From Prevotellaceae bacterium (GTDB lineage: Bacteria > Bacteroidota > Bacteroidia > Bacteroidales > Bacteroidaceae): DNA of 64,000 nucleotides. How positions within the stretch are numbered: position 1 is the stretch's first letter; every line of letters begins with the position of its first letter. Made by a program: the position numbers and the translations under genes. The notes beneath the pieces were generated by a model. It saw only the letters and a list, made by a program, of their open reading frames with translations. It was not told the origin of the DNA and ran no database searches. The stretch covers positions 29,556 to 93,555 of the forward strand of contig JABZKU010000007.1 of assembly GCA_015257125.1 (NCBI GenBank). Direction: 5' to 3'. Shown piece by piece: positions 17,475-26,494 of this stretch.

Positions 17475-20400
17475 TTATTCGTGATTGGGCAAGATATCAC
17501 GATTCGGATCAATGCCCATGGTTTGGAGCACCTTGTAGTATTTGTTCTTCTCGTTGCATACGAAGGCAACACCCACGCCGCCTCCGGCGTTGTTGAGTAA
17601 TTTCTTCTTAGCTTTTTTCTCTTCCAACAACGTGATGTAACGCTCAGTAAGCACTTCGAAATTCACGAGACGTTCGAATTTATCTTTGACAAGGCATTCG
17701 CCACGCGCTTGCAAGGAACTACCTTCGCTGATTGCGCGCACGCTGTCCAAACGCATCGAACGGTCGCCATTACGATCTGCGGTGAATGTGAGTATCGCAT
17801 CATCTTCTTTCGCAATCGTGGCAAAAACCAATTCGCTTTCCAACGCAAGTTTCAATTCCTTATAGTCGTCCTTGTCGAGAACATGCTTCATGGGAATGCG
17901 CACCAACCCTCCGTCGGCATAACCTAATACCAACCAAGCGTTTTCTTCGTCCTTATGAATCGCCAAGGTGAGCGCATCCTCTTTCTCCGCTCTGTAGTAT
18001 TTCCGCAACAACTTTGCAGAGTTGTTTTTCGAGAAGGTCAGAAAACATAAGGGAGAAATGAAGTCCTCCTCATAATTCAACAATACATTGTTGCGTTGGG
18101 TAGCAGTGGCGATTGTCGGTTCGAAGGATGCGTCAGCAGAGAGATCGCTTGTTTTCAGCGGTTGTTCGACCTCGTTCGTTTGGAAGTTTTCCCCACCGCT
18201 CCACTGCGCCTCATGATCTTCAGGCACCGTGGTTTCCGCCGCTTGATATTCGGCCTCTAAGCGCTGCTTTCGCTCCGCTTCGAAACGCTCCTTGCGGCGC
18301 TTCTCAAAATGAGCCAACTGTTCGCCTTCCAATCGTACGTTCTCCGAGCCTTGTCGCTCATAAACTACACCGCCCGACCGAGTCAACTCGGGGAAGGGGC
18401 GCAGCACGCACACCTTGCAAACCGTTTTTCCGTCATAGTCACACATCTCGACGCTGAAATAATCAGCAGAGGTGTGGGACGGAGAAAAGGCTTTGCGCAC
18501 CTCGGTGGCAATGTAACGTTGATATTCGTCCAACTGGTCTTTCCCTTTCAAGTTACGAAACTTGTCATCATTCAAGTCATTGCTGATTCCGACGGGAATA
18601 CCATGATCGTTCACGCCAATATAGAGCGTGCCGCCCTTGGTGTTGTAGAAGGCGCTAAGTACACGGAGAATATTCAACGTCTGCAGCGTTATATTGGCTT
18701 CCATGTGGTTTTCAGGCGGATAAACGATGCTCGTTTTGAACTCGGTGCAAATGTCCTCACGACCTATCGACTTTCTCTCTTCTCGTCCACTGATGTGCAG
18801 CAATTCGTTGATGTGGCGGATGATCTCTTCGTGTGTTTGACTAAAGTTGTCGCGGCTCAACAATCGGGCGGCCATCACGATCGCTGCCAACTGGCATACC
18901 AACGGGCTCTCGCCCTTATGCGTGCTTTCGAGCAAACCACTTTCGCAGTCGACTCGATCGAAGCAACTGAGCACGTAGAGCACGCCGATATTTTCGCGCA
19001 AATGACCATCTGCCACTGTGCTCGAGGCACGATAAGCGTCGATCTTCTCCCTGTGCCCTTCATCGAGTCGATGATTGATGGAGTAAAACTCTAACATGCC
19101 GAGCAAGTCGCGCCATTTCTCATAGAACTCCACTCGTTCGGCACGATCCGTTAGCTTGGCCAACAGACGTGCAGCAGAAACATAATGATAGCGGCGCAGC
19201 AAGTTTTCTTCGCTCTTAGCCACCTGATCCAAAACAAGCATGAGTTCGTCGAGTTGATCGGCAGTGAACAAGGAATTCGCTACAAAAACTTCCTCTTCCT
19301 CGGTGGGTACCTCACGTTCGTCTAACCCTTCGCCGCAACGGTTTGCCCAATAGGCCACGGCACTGACCTGATCGAGACGCACGTGATCAACAACATCCTC
19401 GATTTCCACGGGAGCGAGACCGAGACCCGCGGCTCCCTTCAACGTGACGAGCACGGCTTTCCCAATCAGCGGACGGCCGTACACTTTGCCTGAATCCTCT
19501 CCCCAATTGTCACATAGGCGTTGATTGAATTCGTCACCGTTCTCGAAATAGACGCCTAACCCATTTTCGGCAAAACCAACCCAGCCTCCATTTGCGTAAC
19601 TTACCACTAGGCAATATAGCTGTTCATCGAAGTTTGCAATGTCCTTCAAATCTTCCTGCAGCACGTTTTTGGTCGAGAAAATATAGCGACCATCGGGGGT
19701 GATGCCTTCAACCAGAGCCGTGACACAGAGTTGCTCGCCATTGGGACGACGAAAAGGATTGATGCCGTTGAGGTACTTCACATTGTAAGGCGCAAGATTT
19801 CCACCGGGGAGCAAGCCTTCTCCCTCATAATAATCGTCTTCGACGCGACAGAGCAAGCGATTGGGATTCTCGGGATCGATGGCATAGGGAGCAATGCGCA
19901 CCTCGTCTCCGCGCTCTGGTCGTTCTTTTCGGCGGGCTTGCCGAAGCTGTTCTATCGTGGAGTGGCGAGTCTCCAAATCGCGTTCCAGGTCGTTCCACAA
20001 ACGGCGGGCTTCTTCCAACGAAGTGAGCGCGGCATTCGGCCAGTTAAGTTTCTTTTCCGTGAAAAACTGCAATCGATCCCAGAGCATGGCTTCGGGCGGT
20101 AGCACGGCTTGCTTGCTATCACAACGGAGAGGCGCGACGCTGATGCCGGACGAATCAGCGGTGAGGCGAATGTGATCCGTCAAATAACTTTTGCTGTAAT
20201 CGGCGAGCAGCTTCTCATCGACTTGCTCAGACAGGCGGGCTGCAACGAACGGAAGATTGTTGACATCTGCCCAAGTGTAGCACGAAGAAGCCTGAATAGC
20301 CACGGCATCGGCAAGCGAAAGCACTGAACGACGAAGCAAATCGTCGGTGTTACCCGTTGGGAAACAAGCAGCCATTCGACACAAACGAGCATAGTTGAGT

Positions 20401-21617
20401 TGCGCATCAAACAAATTGGTGTCGCGATTGGGATCGGCCAAGAATAGTTGGATGGAAAGCGCTTTGAAGACGTTACGGAAATCAGGGTGCTTCTCATCGA
20501 CGATATTGGCCACGTCATCATACAGTTCAGACACATAAAATTCGAGCAAACGAATGAACGCTCGACGGAAGGTATCGGTTTTCCAATAACGTTCTTCTGC
20601 TCCGGTGATGATTTCGAAAAAAGCATTCATCCGTTGCTCCATCAAGTCCGGCAACAACGTAAAGATGCACATCATCAACTCGAGTTTCTCAGAGGCGTGA
20701 TAGATATAATGAGAAGCCTCGAGCGAAGCAAACAGCTTATCAATCACTTTAGTGTGCTCGCCTTCTTCAATATATTTGGCCGCACTGATGTAAAACATAC
20801 ACTGCTCAACCAACGTCGTGATGCGTTCTTGGAAAATACCACGTTGACGCTCTTCACAACGATTGAGCGTCTGCGTCGACTCCAAAACAAACAGCAGCTC
20901 TTTTTGGATTTCGCTCAGCACTTCGCCAACCCGCTGATAATTAGCTTCCGCACACGCCGTTCCGCCTTCGGCTTCATTCGCTGCTTCGGTCGGCGTGGTC
21001 TCGGAATAAAGGATCGCCTGGAGAGTCTTTCTCACCCATTTTCCGGCATGGCGTTCAAAAGGTTCGTTACTGCCCAAAATCAAGCAACAAAGTTCATCCA
21101 AATCCCATAACGTAGGACGACGGCCGAGGTCTTTTTCGATGACCGCAGAAAGGGTATGCTCATTAAATGGAGAGTCGGCAGGGTTTGCAGAAGAAGCCTC
21201 ACCTTGACTGCTCTCCAATTTTAATTTCAAACGACCTTCACTGATACTCAACACCTTGCACGTCACAATTTGACGCTCAAGCAAGACTTGATCGGTATAG
21301 AGTCGAAAGAAAAAGCCGAAACGATCTTCTACTTCATAGTATTTTTTGTCTGGATAAGCACGCCGAACAGTAAAATCATAATTGCTTTTCTCACTTAACG
21401 GGTAGTTCTTCTTCAAGTAATGCTGCACATTTTGAACAATACTTACTTTTCCGTCTTCATCAGTCCTTACAATACAATGAATTTCTTCCGGTTCCTGCTG
21501 TGTCTCTTGAAAAGGAAATAATCTAACGTTGTAGTCTGCTCCTTCGTAGTTCACAACAAAAAACTTCTTCCCGTAACGGATGTGCGTTTTCAGATTTTGG
21601 AATGTCTTTTCTTCCAT
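17475..21617 (-). CDS. Giant AlbA_2 (Schlafen-like) domain protein, function unknown
   Basis: A 1380-residue, apparently cytoplasmic protein. A Schlafen AlbA_2 domain is visible at about residues 945-1085: EDICTEFKTSIV, then NILRVLSAFYNTKGGTLYIG with VNDHGIPVGI, then the HTSADYFSVEMCDYDGKTVC strand pair. A charged coiled coil (KRRKERFEAERKQRLEAEYQ, about 1100-1120) follows. Two other stretches look like OB/S1-type beta modules: about residues 85-125 (RFGFFFRLYTDQVL...KLKLE) and 620-680 (NPFRRPNGEQLCVTALVEG). The rest is mostly helical and not recognisable. It is a single-gene unit with its own promoter. AlbA_2 proteins are linked to nucleic-acid binding or cleavage; a role in RNA or DNA handling is inference. 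Confidence 0.85.
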   Translation of the reverse strand: MEEKTFQNLKTHIRYGKKFFVVNYEGADYNVRLFPFQETQQEPEEIHCIVRTDEDGKVSIVQNVQHYLKKNYPLSEKSNYDFTVRRAYPDKKYYEVEDRFGFFFRLYTDQVLLERQIVTCKVLSISEGRLKLKLESSQGEASSANPADSPFNEHTLSAVIEKDLGRRPTLWDLDELCCLILGSNEPFERHAGKWVRKTLQAILYSETTPTEAANEAEGGTACAEANYQRVGEVLSEIQKELLFVLESTQTLNRCEERQRGIFQERITTLVEQCMFYISAAKYIEEGEHTKVIDKLFASLEASHYIYHASEKLELMMCIFTLLPDLMEQRMNAFFEIITGAEERYWKTDTFRRAFIRLLEFYVSELYDDVANIVDEKHPDFRNVFKALSIQLFLADPNRDTNLFDAQLNYARLCRMAACFPTGNTDDLLRRSVLSLADAVAIQASSCYTWADVNNLPFVAARLSEQVDEKLLADYSKSYLTDHIRLTADSSGISVAPLRCDSKQAVLPPEAMLWDRLQFFTEKKLNWPNAALTSLEEARRLWNDLERDLETRHSTIEQLRQARRKERPERGDEVRIAPYAIDPENPNRLLCRVEDDYYEGEGLLPGGNLAPYNVKYLNGINPFRRPNGEQLCVTALVEGITPDGRYIFSTKNVLQEDLKDIANFDEQLYCLVVSYANGGWVGFAENGLGVYFENGDEFNQRLCDNWGEDSGKVYGRPLIGKAVLVTLKGAAGLGLAPVEIEDVVDHVRLDQVSAVAYWANRCGEGLDEREVPTEEEEVFVANSLFTADQLDELMLVLDQVAKSEENLLRRYHYVSAARLLAKLTDRAERVEFYEKWRDLLGMLEFYSINHRLDEGHREKIDAYRASSTVADGHLRENIGVLYVLSCFDRVDCESGLLESTHKGESPLVCQLAAIVMAARLLSRDNFSQTHEEIIRHINELLHISGREERKSIGREDICTEFKTSIVYPPENHMEANITLQTLNILRVLSAFYNTKGGTLYIGVNDHGIPVGISNDLNDDKFRNLKGKDQLDEYQRYIATEVRKAFSPSHTSADYFSVEMCDYDGKTVCKVCVLRPFPELTRSGGVVYERQGSENVRLEGEQLAHFEKRRKERFEAERKQRLEAEYQAAETTVPEDHEAQWSGGENFQTNEVEQPLKTSDLSADASFEPTIATATQRNNVLLNYEEDFISPLCFLTFSKNNSAKLLRKYYRAEKEDALTLAIHKDEENAWLVLGYADGGLVRIPMKHVLDKDDYKELKLALESELVFATIAKEDDAILTFTADRNGDRSMRLDSVRAISEGSSLQARGECLVKDKFERLVNFEVLTERYITLLEEKKAKKKLLNNAGGGVGVAFVCNEKNKYYKVLQTMGIDPNRDILPNHE

Positions 21618-21700
21618 GATGAGAATTAAATTTGAATGATACTTATAGACAAGACGCTTGCATTAGCACAAGATCCGTCGTGTTTTTCTTTTCATTGTCA

Positions 21701-21731
21701 CAAAGTTACAAACAAATCTATTCCGAACAAA
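21701..21731 (-). promoter_or_regulatory. Promoter of the AlbA_2 protein gene
   Basis: On the minus strand TTTG (21728..21731) precedes TAACTTTG (21701..21708) by 19 bp, matching the Bacteroidota promoter. The start codon is about 80 bp downstream. Confidence 0.8.
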
Positions 21732-21814
21732 TAAACACCCAACAAATCCCGACTGATTATATTTTATTCAGAACCATTCTTCTCCAATATCCGAAATACA
21801 TCGACAATTATGCC

Positions 21815-21849
21815 CAAAAAAGGGGAACGACTTCTTGCGGTCGTTCCCC
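21815..21849 (-). terminator. Terminator of the porin gene at 21860
   Basis: GGGGAACGAC (21822..21831) and GTCGTTCCCC (21840..21849) form a perfect 10-bp stem with an 8-nt loop. A seven-base T-run follows on the minus strand. Confidence 0.93.
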
Positions 21850-21859
21850 CTGTGGGATT

Positions 21860-22984
21860 TTAGAATTTGGCAGAAACCTGCACATCTATGGTATTGTAGT
21901 TCCGATCGGCGCCCGCGCGATCATTCGTGTGGGTGTAATTGAGTTGGAACAGGTAGTTTTTGCCCAATCGGTAGTTGGCCGAAAGACCCCAGTTGGTTTT
22001 CAGTCCCTGCCAGGTCGTGGCATCGTCGCGGTAGCAATCCCAACGGCCATACACCTTCAGGCGTTGGCAGCCCGGCACGGATCTACCGGCCATCGCATAC
22101 CAACCATCGCTTTCGTTGGCGCCTCCCTTCGTCGTGCTGCCGTGGCTGTGCACATATTCGCCGCGCGCCTCCCAACGCCCCACATACATGAAGCCAAGTG
22201 CATAGCGCTTGCGCTCGAGTTGAAGCGTAGGTTTCGCAGGATCGGTGAAACGGCCGTTCCAACCGAAAGCGCCGACAGAAAGCCCTTCCACGGGACAGAT
22301 CCACAAACCGCCGATCAAATCCTTGAAGTGGTCGATGTCTGCGTGATTGGTACCCTGTCCGTTGAACAGCCCCACTTGATAGTGCAAGAGTTTACGCCCA
22401 CCGGCCACAGGGAAAAGGTCACCTTGCACCTGCACGCCAATGTCGCGACCATTGGAAACGTGCTCTCCAATTCGATCATTGAGACTTTGCAATTTCGAAG
22501 CCACTTGCGAGAAACTGCCGAGTCCTACCGACAGGGGAGATATCGGTTTGTCGAAACCAAACGGCCGATGGTATTGTCCGAGACGCACTTGCAATTCGGG
22601 AAATTTGCGCCACTCCACATACGCATCGAGCAAACGCGGCCCGCGATCAATGCCCGGCGCACCGCTCATCTCCATCTGAAAACGATAGAACACGTCACGC
22701 CACGCATAACCGCTACCATAAAAACGGAAATAGCGCATCGAAAAATTGCTCGAAGTTGCAGCACCTTCGCGGTCGGTCAGCTCAGCCTTCGCGGTAATGT
22801 AGCCCCCGAGCGTAAAAGAGGGTTTGAACGTGGGACGACTCTCCGGCTGCTTGTCCGAAGCCTTCGTGGCCACTTGCACAAGACTGTCGGCTGCCGTGGC
22901 GTACTCCGTCGACAGCTCGTGAGAATGGGCTCCTGCAACACCGCCGCACAGCGCAGCGCAGAGGAGAAGAAAAGTAGTTTTCAT
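21860..22984 (-). CDS. Phosphate-selective porin O/P-like outer-membrane porin
   Basis: Exported protein of 374 residues; signal peptide of about 19 residues (MKTTFLLLCAALCGGVAGA). It shows alternating barrel strands with porin O/P-like features: SNFSMRYFRFYGSGYAWRDV, then YVEWRKFPELQVRLGQYHRP with FGFDKPIS, and a C-terminus ending in VQVSAKF. Such porins pass small anions or other solutes across the outer membrane. The single gene has a strong terminator and a TAATTTTG -7-like element (23009..23016, minus strand). The substrate is unknown. Confidence 0.88.
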   Translation of the reverse strand: MKTTFLLLCAALCGGVAGAHSHELSTEYATAADSLVQVATKASDKQPESRPTFKPSFTLGGYITAKAELTDREGAATSSNFSMRYFRFYGSGYAWRDVFYRFQMEMSGAPGIDRGPRLLDAYVEWRKFPELQVRLGQYHRPFGFDKPISPLSVGLGSFSQVASKLQSLNDRIGEHVSNGRDIGVQVQGDLFPVAGGRKLLHYQVGLFNGQGTNHADIDHFKDLIGGLWICPVEGLSVGAFGWNGRFTDPAKPTLQLERKRYALGFMYVGRWEARGEYVHSHGSTTKGGANESDGWYAMAGRSVPGCQRLKVYGRWDCYRDDATTWQGLKTNWGLSANYRLGKNYLFQLNYTHTNDRAGADRNYNTIDVQVSAKF

Positions 22985-23186
22985 TTGAAAGGAAGTGAGT
23001 TTGAGATGCAAAATTATAAAATCTGCGAGAGATATGCAGACAATCACGCCCGAAAAAGCGCGAAGTCTCTGTCTACTCACTGCGCAACGCATTGCATATT
23101 GCGCTTCACTTTATGCAATGCGCAGAAAAGTCCACGTGCTTTCCACCTATTTTTGCAATGTGGGCTAACAAAAAAGCGGGAGAAAA

Positions 23187-23218
23187 CTTGGATGCTCGGC
23201 ATTTTCTGACTACATTTG
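23187..23218 (+). promoter_or_regulatory. Promoter of the ROK kinase gene
   Basis: CTTG (23187..23190) precedes TACATTTG (23211..23218) by 20 bp, a near-full Bacteroidota promoter. The ATG is 40 bp downstream. Confidence 0.75.
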
Positions 23219-23257
23219 CAAGCACGAAAATAAAATAAGAATAAAACTAGCATCCTC

Positions 23258-24226
23258 ATGGAAGAAATACTCGAAAAGCCCTATGTGATCGGACTCGACA
23301 TGGGTGGCACTAACTCGGTTTTCGGTATCGTGGATCAACGCGGCACCATCATCGCACAGACAGCCATCAAAACGCAGGCCTATCCCGACATCAATGACTA
23401 TGTGAAAGCGGCGGTTGAAGCCCTTCAACCCGCACTCGACGTCGTAGGCGGCATCGACAATATCCGCGGTATGGGTATCGGTGCGCCGAGCGGTAACTTC
23501 TATAACGGCACGATCGAACGTGCCGCCAACTTGATTTGGCAAGGCATTGTGCCCATTTGCGACCTCTTTGAGGAAGCACTCGGTGTGCCCTGTCGAGTGA
23601 CCAACGATGCCAATGCCGCAGCACTGGGCGAAATGACCTATGGCATAGCCCGCGGCATGAAGAACTTCATCATGATCACCCTCGGCACCGGCGTAGGTTC
23701 GGGCATCGTCGTGGACGGTCGCGTCGTCTATGGTTCCGACGGTTTCGCCGGCGAACTCGGACACGTGGTCATCGACCACTCCGAAGCCGGCCGTCCCTGC
23801 GGCTGCGGTCGCAAAGGCTGCTTGGAGACCTACTGTTCGGCCACCGGCGTGGCACGCACCGCACGTGAGTTCCTCGCCAAGAGCGACACGCCCTCGCCCC
23901 TCCGCGAATTGGATCCCGAATCGATCACCTCGTTCGACGTGTTCCAAGCTGCCGAAAAGGGCGACCAAATCGCTTTGGACATCTTCGAATACACCGGCAC
24001 ACTCCTCGGCCGCACTTGCGCTGATTTTGCCACCTTCAATTCGCCCGAGGCCTTTGTGTTCTTCGGTGGTTTGGCCAAAGCCGGCGACTACCTCATGGAG
24101 CCCCTGCGCAAGGCTTACGATGAAAACGTGTTGAAGATTTTCAAGGTCAAGGCGAAACTCCTCGTTTCGACCCTCAAAGGTTCGGAAGCCGCCGTTCTCG
24201 GTGCTTCGGCCCTGGGTTGGGAATAA
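23258..24226 (+). CDS. glk: ROK family glucokinase
   Basis: Phosphorylates glucose (or a close hexose) with ATP to feed glycolysis. The 322-residue protein has the ROK ATP-binding motif GLDMGGTNSVFGIVD, the sugar-binding AGELGHVVID and the zinc motif CGCGRKGCLETYCS, all diagnostic of ROK kinases. The catalytic Asp lies in VTNDANAAALGE. Glucokinase is the usual assignment for such Bacteroidota ROK enzymes, but a fructokinase or other hexose kinase is possible. Single-gene unit with promoter and terminator. Confidence 0.92.
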   Translation: MEEILEKPYVIGLDMGGTNSVFGIVDQRGTIIAQTAIKTQAYPDINDYVKAAVEALQPALDVVGGIDNIRGMGIGAPSGNFYNGTIERAANLIWQGIVPICDLFEEALGVPCRVTNDANAAALGEMTYGIARGMKNFIMITLGTGVGSGIVVDGRVVYGSDGFAGELGHVVIDHSEAGRPCGCGRKGCLETYCSATGVARTAREFLAKSDTPSPLRELDPESITSFDVFQAAEKGDQIALDIFEYTGTLLGRTCADFATFNSPEAFVFFGGLAKAGDYLMEPLRKAYDENVLKIFKVKAKLLVSTLKGSEAAVLGASALGWE

Positions 24227-24266
24227 GTTCTTCCCCATCCCCTTCTTCTTCATAGCGATTATCCCT

Positions 24267-24302
24267 CCCCCGTTGAAGTCCACACTTCAGCGGGGGATTT
24301 TC
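24267..24302 (+). terminator. Terminator of glk
   Basis: CCCCCGTTGAAGT (24267..24279) and ACTTCAGCGGGGG (24284..24296) pair over 13 bp with one G-U and a 4-nt loop. ATTTTC follows. Confidence 0.92.
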
Positions 24303-24820
24303 GTGCGGATCAACGAACAGGTTCGCCCGCCTTTCTCAGCGCAGACCGGCCAGCCAATGCGCTCTATAAGAACGCATAAGCACCGAAGTGCATAAACCGT
24401 TGTTGGCTTTATCAGCGCACGACACGACAGCATGGGCCGATGGTTGTGTTCAGTAAGTCAAAGAGCATTTGCGCTGATTCGCCGGGCGGTAAGCCCTTTG
24501 ACGTTGCGCTATAGGGACGCCGCAGAGCGACGGGAAAAGGGAAGGTTGTGTTTTATCGAGGGCAAAGGTATATCTTTTATTTCGAATAATCGAAATTTAC
24601 AGCAAGAAAAAGTTGATATATCGCGAAATCAAATTACAGCTTCCAAAAACAAGTGGACTTTCTTACGAAAACGCTCTTGTTTTGCATTCTTCTTCCCACC
24701 TTTTTCGAGAAAGTCGCCACTCGAACTGACCACCACTTCGCGCGCTTTCTTCGCGCACACGAACGTGCGCCCGAACGGACACGCACCTGCACATCGCGCA
24801 CTCAACGAGTTTGATTTTTC

Positions 24821-24985
24821 TGCCTTCACCCTTCACCTTCACCCCTAACTCACTGTCACATTGTGGATTACGAGTGAAGAAAACAATCAATTTAACACTT
24901 CACAGGTGAAGGAAAACGGGGTGAAGCCTTCACCTTTAACTCTCTATACATCAATACTTTGCCGCGAATAGGTGAAGAGGTGAAG
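24821..24985. repeat. Cluster of GTGAAGG / CCTTCAC repeats
   Basis: Short words such as CCTTCACC, CTTCACCTTCACC and AGGTGAAGAGGTGAAGG recur in both orientations. AGGTGAAGG (24904..24912) and CCTTCACCT (24927..24935) form a perfect 9-bp inverted pair. An alternating purine-pyrimidine CGCG tract follows at 25008..25031. Confidence 0.65.
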
Positions 24986-25267
24986 GAAAAAATCGAAAAA
25001 CGCCGGACGCGCGCGCATACGCGTACGCGTTGGGCACCGGCACTCGCAATGCATTGCGTGTCTATTCTTTGATTCAATCCGTAGAGTCAACCGGCAAGTG
25101 CAAAATTAGGCTCTTCTTTTGAAGAACTCTGCTTTTGGTGTTTCAAACCCCGGCTTTTGTCTAGGTCTGCTGTTATTTTTCATTATCTGACTTTTGGCCA
25201 GAAATCATTATCTTTGCATCATACAATTCATTCTCTTCTATCATTATCCCCAAGAACCCCTTGCTAT

Positions 25268-26098
25268 ATGATAAATCGCATTCTTGTTCTCTTTTCAATA
25301 ACCATTGCATCTGTTATCAGCTCGACAGCACAAATTCCCATAACATCCAAGAATAACTGGCTGTATGTAGATGCCATGCTATCGTCTAAAGAGAAAAACG
25401 TCCAAACCTCGGCAATTATTGACACTGGGTGTACCTATTGTTTGATAGACTCCACCTTTGCCGCAGATTTACAACTCTCTACTATCGATACTACGTTTAT
25501 AAGCTACAGCACGCAAAAGGCTCCGATGTCGGTATCTCGAGTAAACTTACCCCAACTTGCTATTGGAGAGAAAGTGTATAACAATGTTTTGTGCATCATC
25601 GTGGACTTGCAAGGAAAGGCTAAGGAATATGCCCCCTCCTTTATCATTGGTGCAGATATCATGAGCAGAGACTTGTGGAACATAGACCTTAAAAACAGTG
25701 TTCTATCGTTCCTCACAGAATTACCACAGCAAAAGCAGAAGATAAAATGGGCAAGCCGGAAAGCCATATTTCCTAATGACATCATACTTAAAGCAGAAGT
25801 TAATGGCAAAAAGGGATACTTCTTATTTGATACTGGCAGCAGAAGAAATAAGCTTCCTCAGTCTTTAGGTATAGCCGCAACTAAAACTCAACAAGAGCAA
25901 ACGGCTAATATTGCAGAATCCTTGAGCATAAAAGAGCTACAAGTTGTTGAGCAGGCACAACTAAAAGTTGGCTTTATTGATAAGGTAATAGACATGTTTA
26001 TTACTCCCGAGAAACAAGGTTATCTCAATGCACAATTCCTATGGGGCAAGTCTATTGTTCTAGACTACAAGAACAAATGTATATTCATTTTAGATTAA
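25268..26098 (+). CDS. Secreted double-DTG aspartic protease-like protein, copy 1
   Basis: A 276-residue exported protein; signal peptide cut near SSTAQ. Two retropepsin-like halves are visible. Half 1 has IIDTGCTYCLIDS (Asp52) and, at 125-130, FIIGAD, the hydrophobic-hydrophobic-Gly that follows the active site in retropepsins. Half 2 has YFLFDTGSRRNKLP (Asp188) and ends with GYLNAQFLWGKSIVLDY. Two DTG motifs in one chain could form a complete active site without dimerisation. It is the first of three tandem paralogues. The ATG at 25268 gives a good signal peptide and lies 51 bp after a TATCTTTG element. Substrate unknown; the convergent GG-leader peptide gene is the obvious candidate partner (inference). 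Confidence 0.85.
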   Translation: MINRILVLFSITIASVISSTAQIPITSKNNWLYVDAMLSSKEKNVQTSAIIDTGCTYCLIDSTFAADLQLSTIDTTFISYSTQKAPMSVSRVNLPQLAIGEKVYNNVLCIIVDLQGKAKEYAPSFIIGADIMSRDLWNIDLKNSVLSFLTELPQQKQKIKWASRKAIFPNDIILKAEVNGKKGYFLFDTGSRRNKLPQSLGIAATKTQQEQTANIAESLSIKELQVVEQAQLKVGFIDKVIDMFITPEKQGYLNAQFLWGKSIVLDYKNKCIFILD

Positions 26099-26117
26099 AG
26101 GCGAATAAAAAGATATG

Positions 26118-26160
26118 ACACAAAGGCGAGATACAGTTTAACTGCATCTCGCCTTTGTGT
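26118..26160. terminator. Bidirectional hairpin between protease copy 1 and peptide 1
   Basis: ACACAAAGGCGAGAT (26118..26132) and ATCTCGCCTTTGTGT (26146..26160) pair perfectly over 15 bp, with an inner CAGTT/AACTG pair. It lies between two convergent genes and can serve both. Confidence 0.85.
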
Positions 26161-26177
26161 GTCTTGAGAAAGAATTC

Positions 26178-26348
26178 TCAGATTGTAAAAGTGCCTCTAA
26201 CCCCTCCGTTAGGACCGATTTGAGGATCATTCTCTACGTAGAGAGTAAAATGATTTTTGAGCCAATTCCAGATAGAAGTAAAGATATTACCTCCATAAAT
26301 GTCATGGAGTTCTTGCTCCGTAAGCAAGCGCATATGATTGTTTGTCAT
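26178..26348 (-). CDS. GG-leader peptide precursor (intact copy)
   Basis: A 56-residue peptide gene on the strand opposite the proteases. The leader reads MTNNHMRLLTEQELHDIYGG, that is, an LTEQEL..IYGG pattern ending in a double glycine, as in bacteriocin and Bacteroidota natural-product precursors. After GG comes a 36-residue core starting NIFTSIWNWLKNHF, an amphipathic Trp-rich stretch, then a polar tail ending in TFTI. Met6 is an alternative start. It faces protease copy 1 across a shared hairpin. No C39 peptidase, ABC exporter or modifying enzyme is in the window. Export through a transporter elsewhere is inference. Confidence 0.8.
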   Translation of the reverse strand: MTNNHMRLLTEQELHDIYGGNIFTSIWNWLKNHFTLYVENDPQIGPNGGVRGTFTI

Positions 26349-26424
26349 ACTATTGAGGAATTATGAATTGTGTACCTTATGGCAAATGCAAAATGTGCAT
26401 TCCAATGAGAAATACTCTACTTTT

Positions 26425-26454
26425 TTTGTACCTCAAAAGAAATACCTACATTTG
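26425..26454 (+). promoter_or_regulatory. Promoter of protease copy 2
   Basis: TTTG (26425..26428) precedes TACATTTG (26447..26454) by 18 bp. The ATG is at 26495. Confidence 0.7.
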
Positions 26455-26494
26455 CAAAGGCTTCATTTTATGCTCTCAACTTAAATATTATCTT

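Larger units (their letters stand above)
24227..25267. other. Long non-coding region at the left edge of the AT-rich island
   Basis: About 1 kb without a credible gene. After the glk terminator it holds a 7-bp stem structure (GTCAAAG 24457..24463 with CTTTGAC 24496..24502) and a weak 21-nt-like repeat patch near 24650..24760. It also holds GTGAAGG/CCTTCAC clusters (24821..24985), an alternating CGCG tract (25008..25031) and the -7 element of the first aspartic protease gene (TATCTTTG, 25209..25216). Composition changes from GC-rich to AT-rich within it. Confidence 0.6.
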
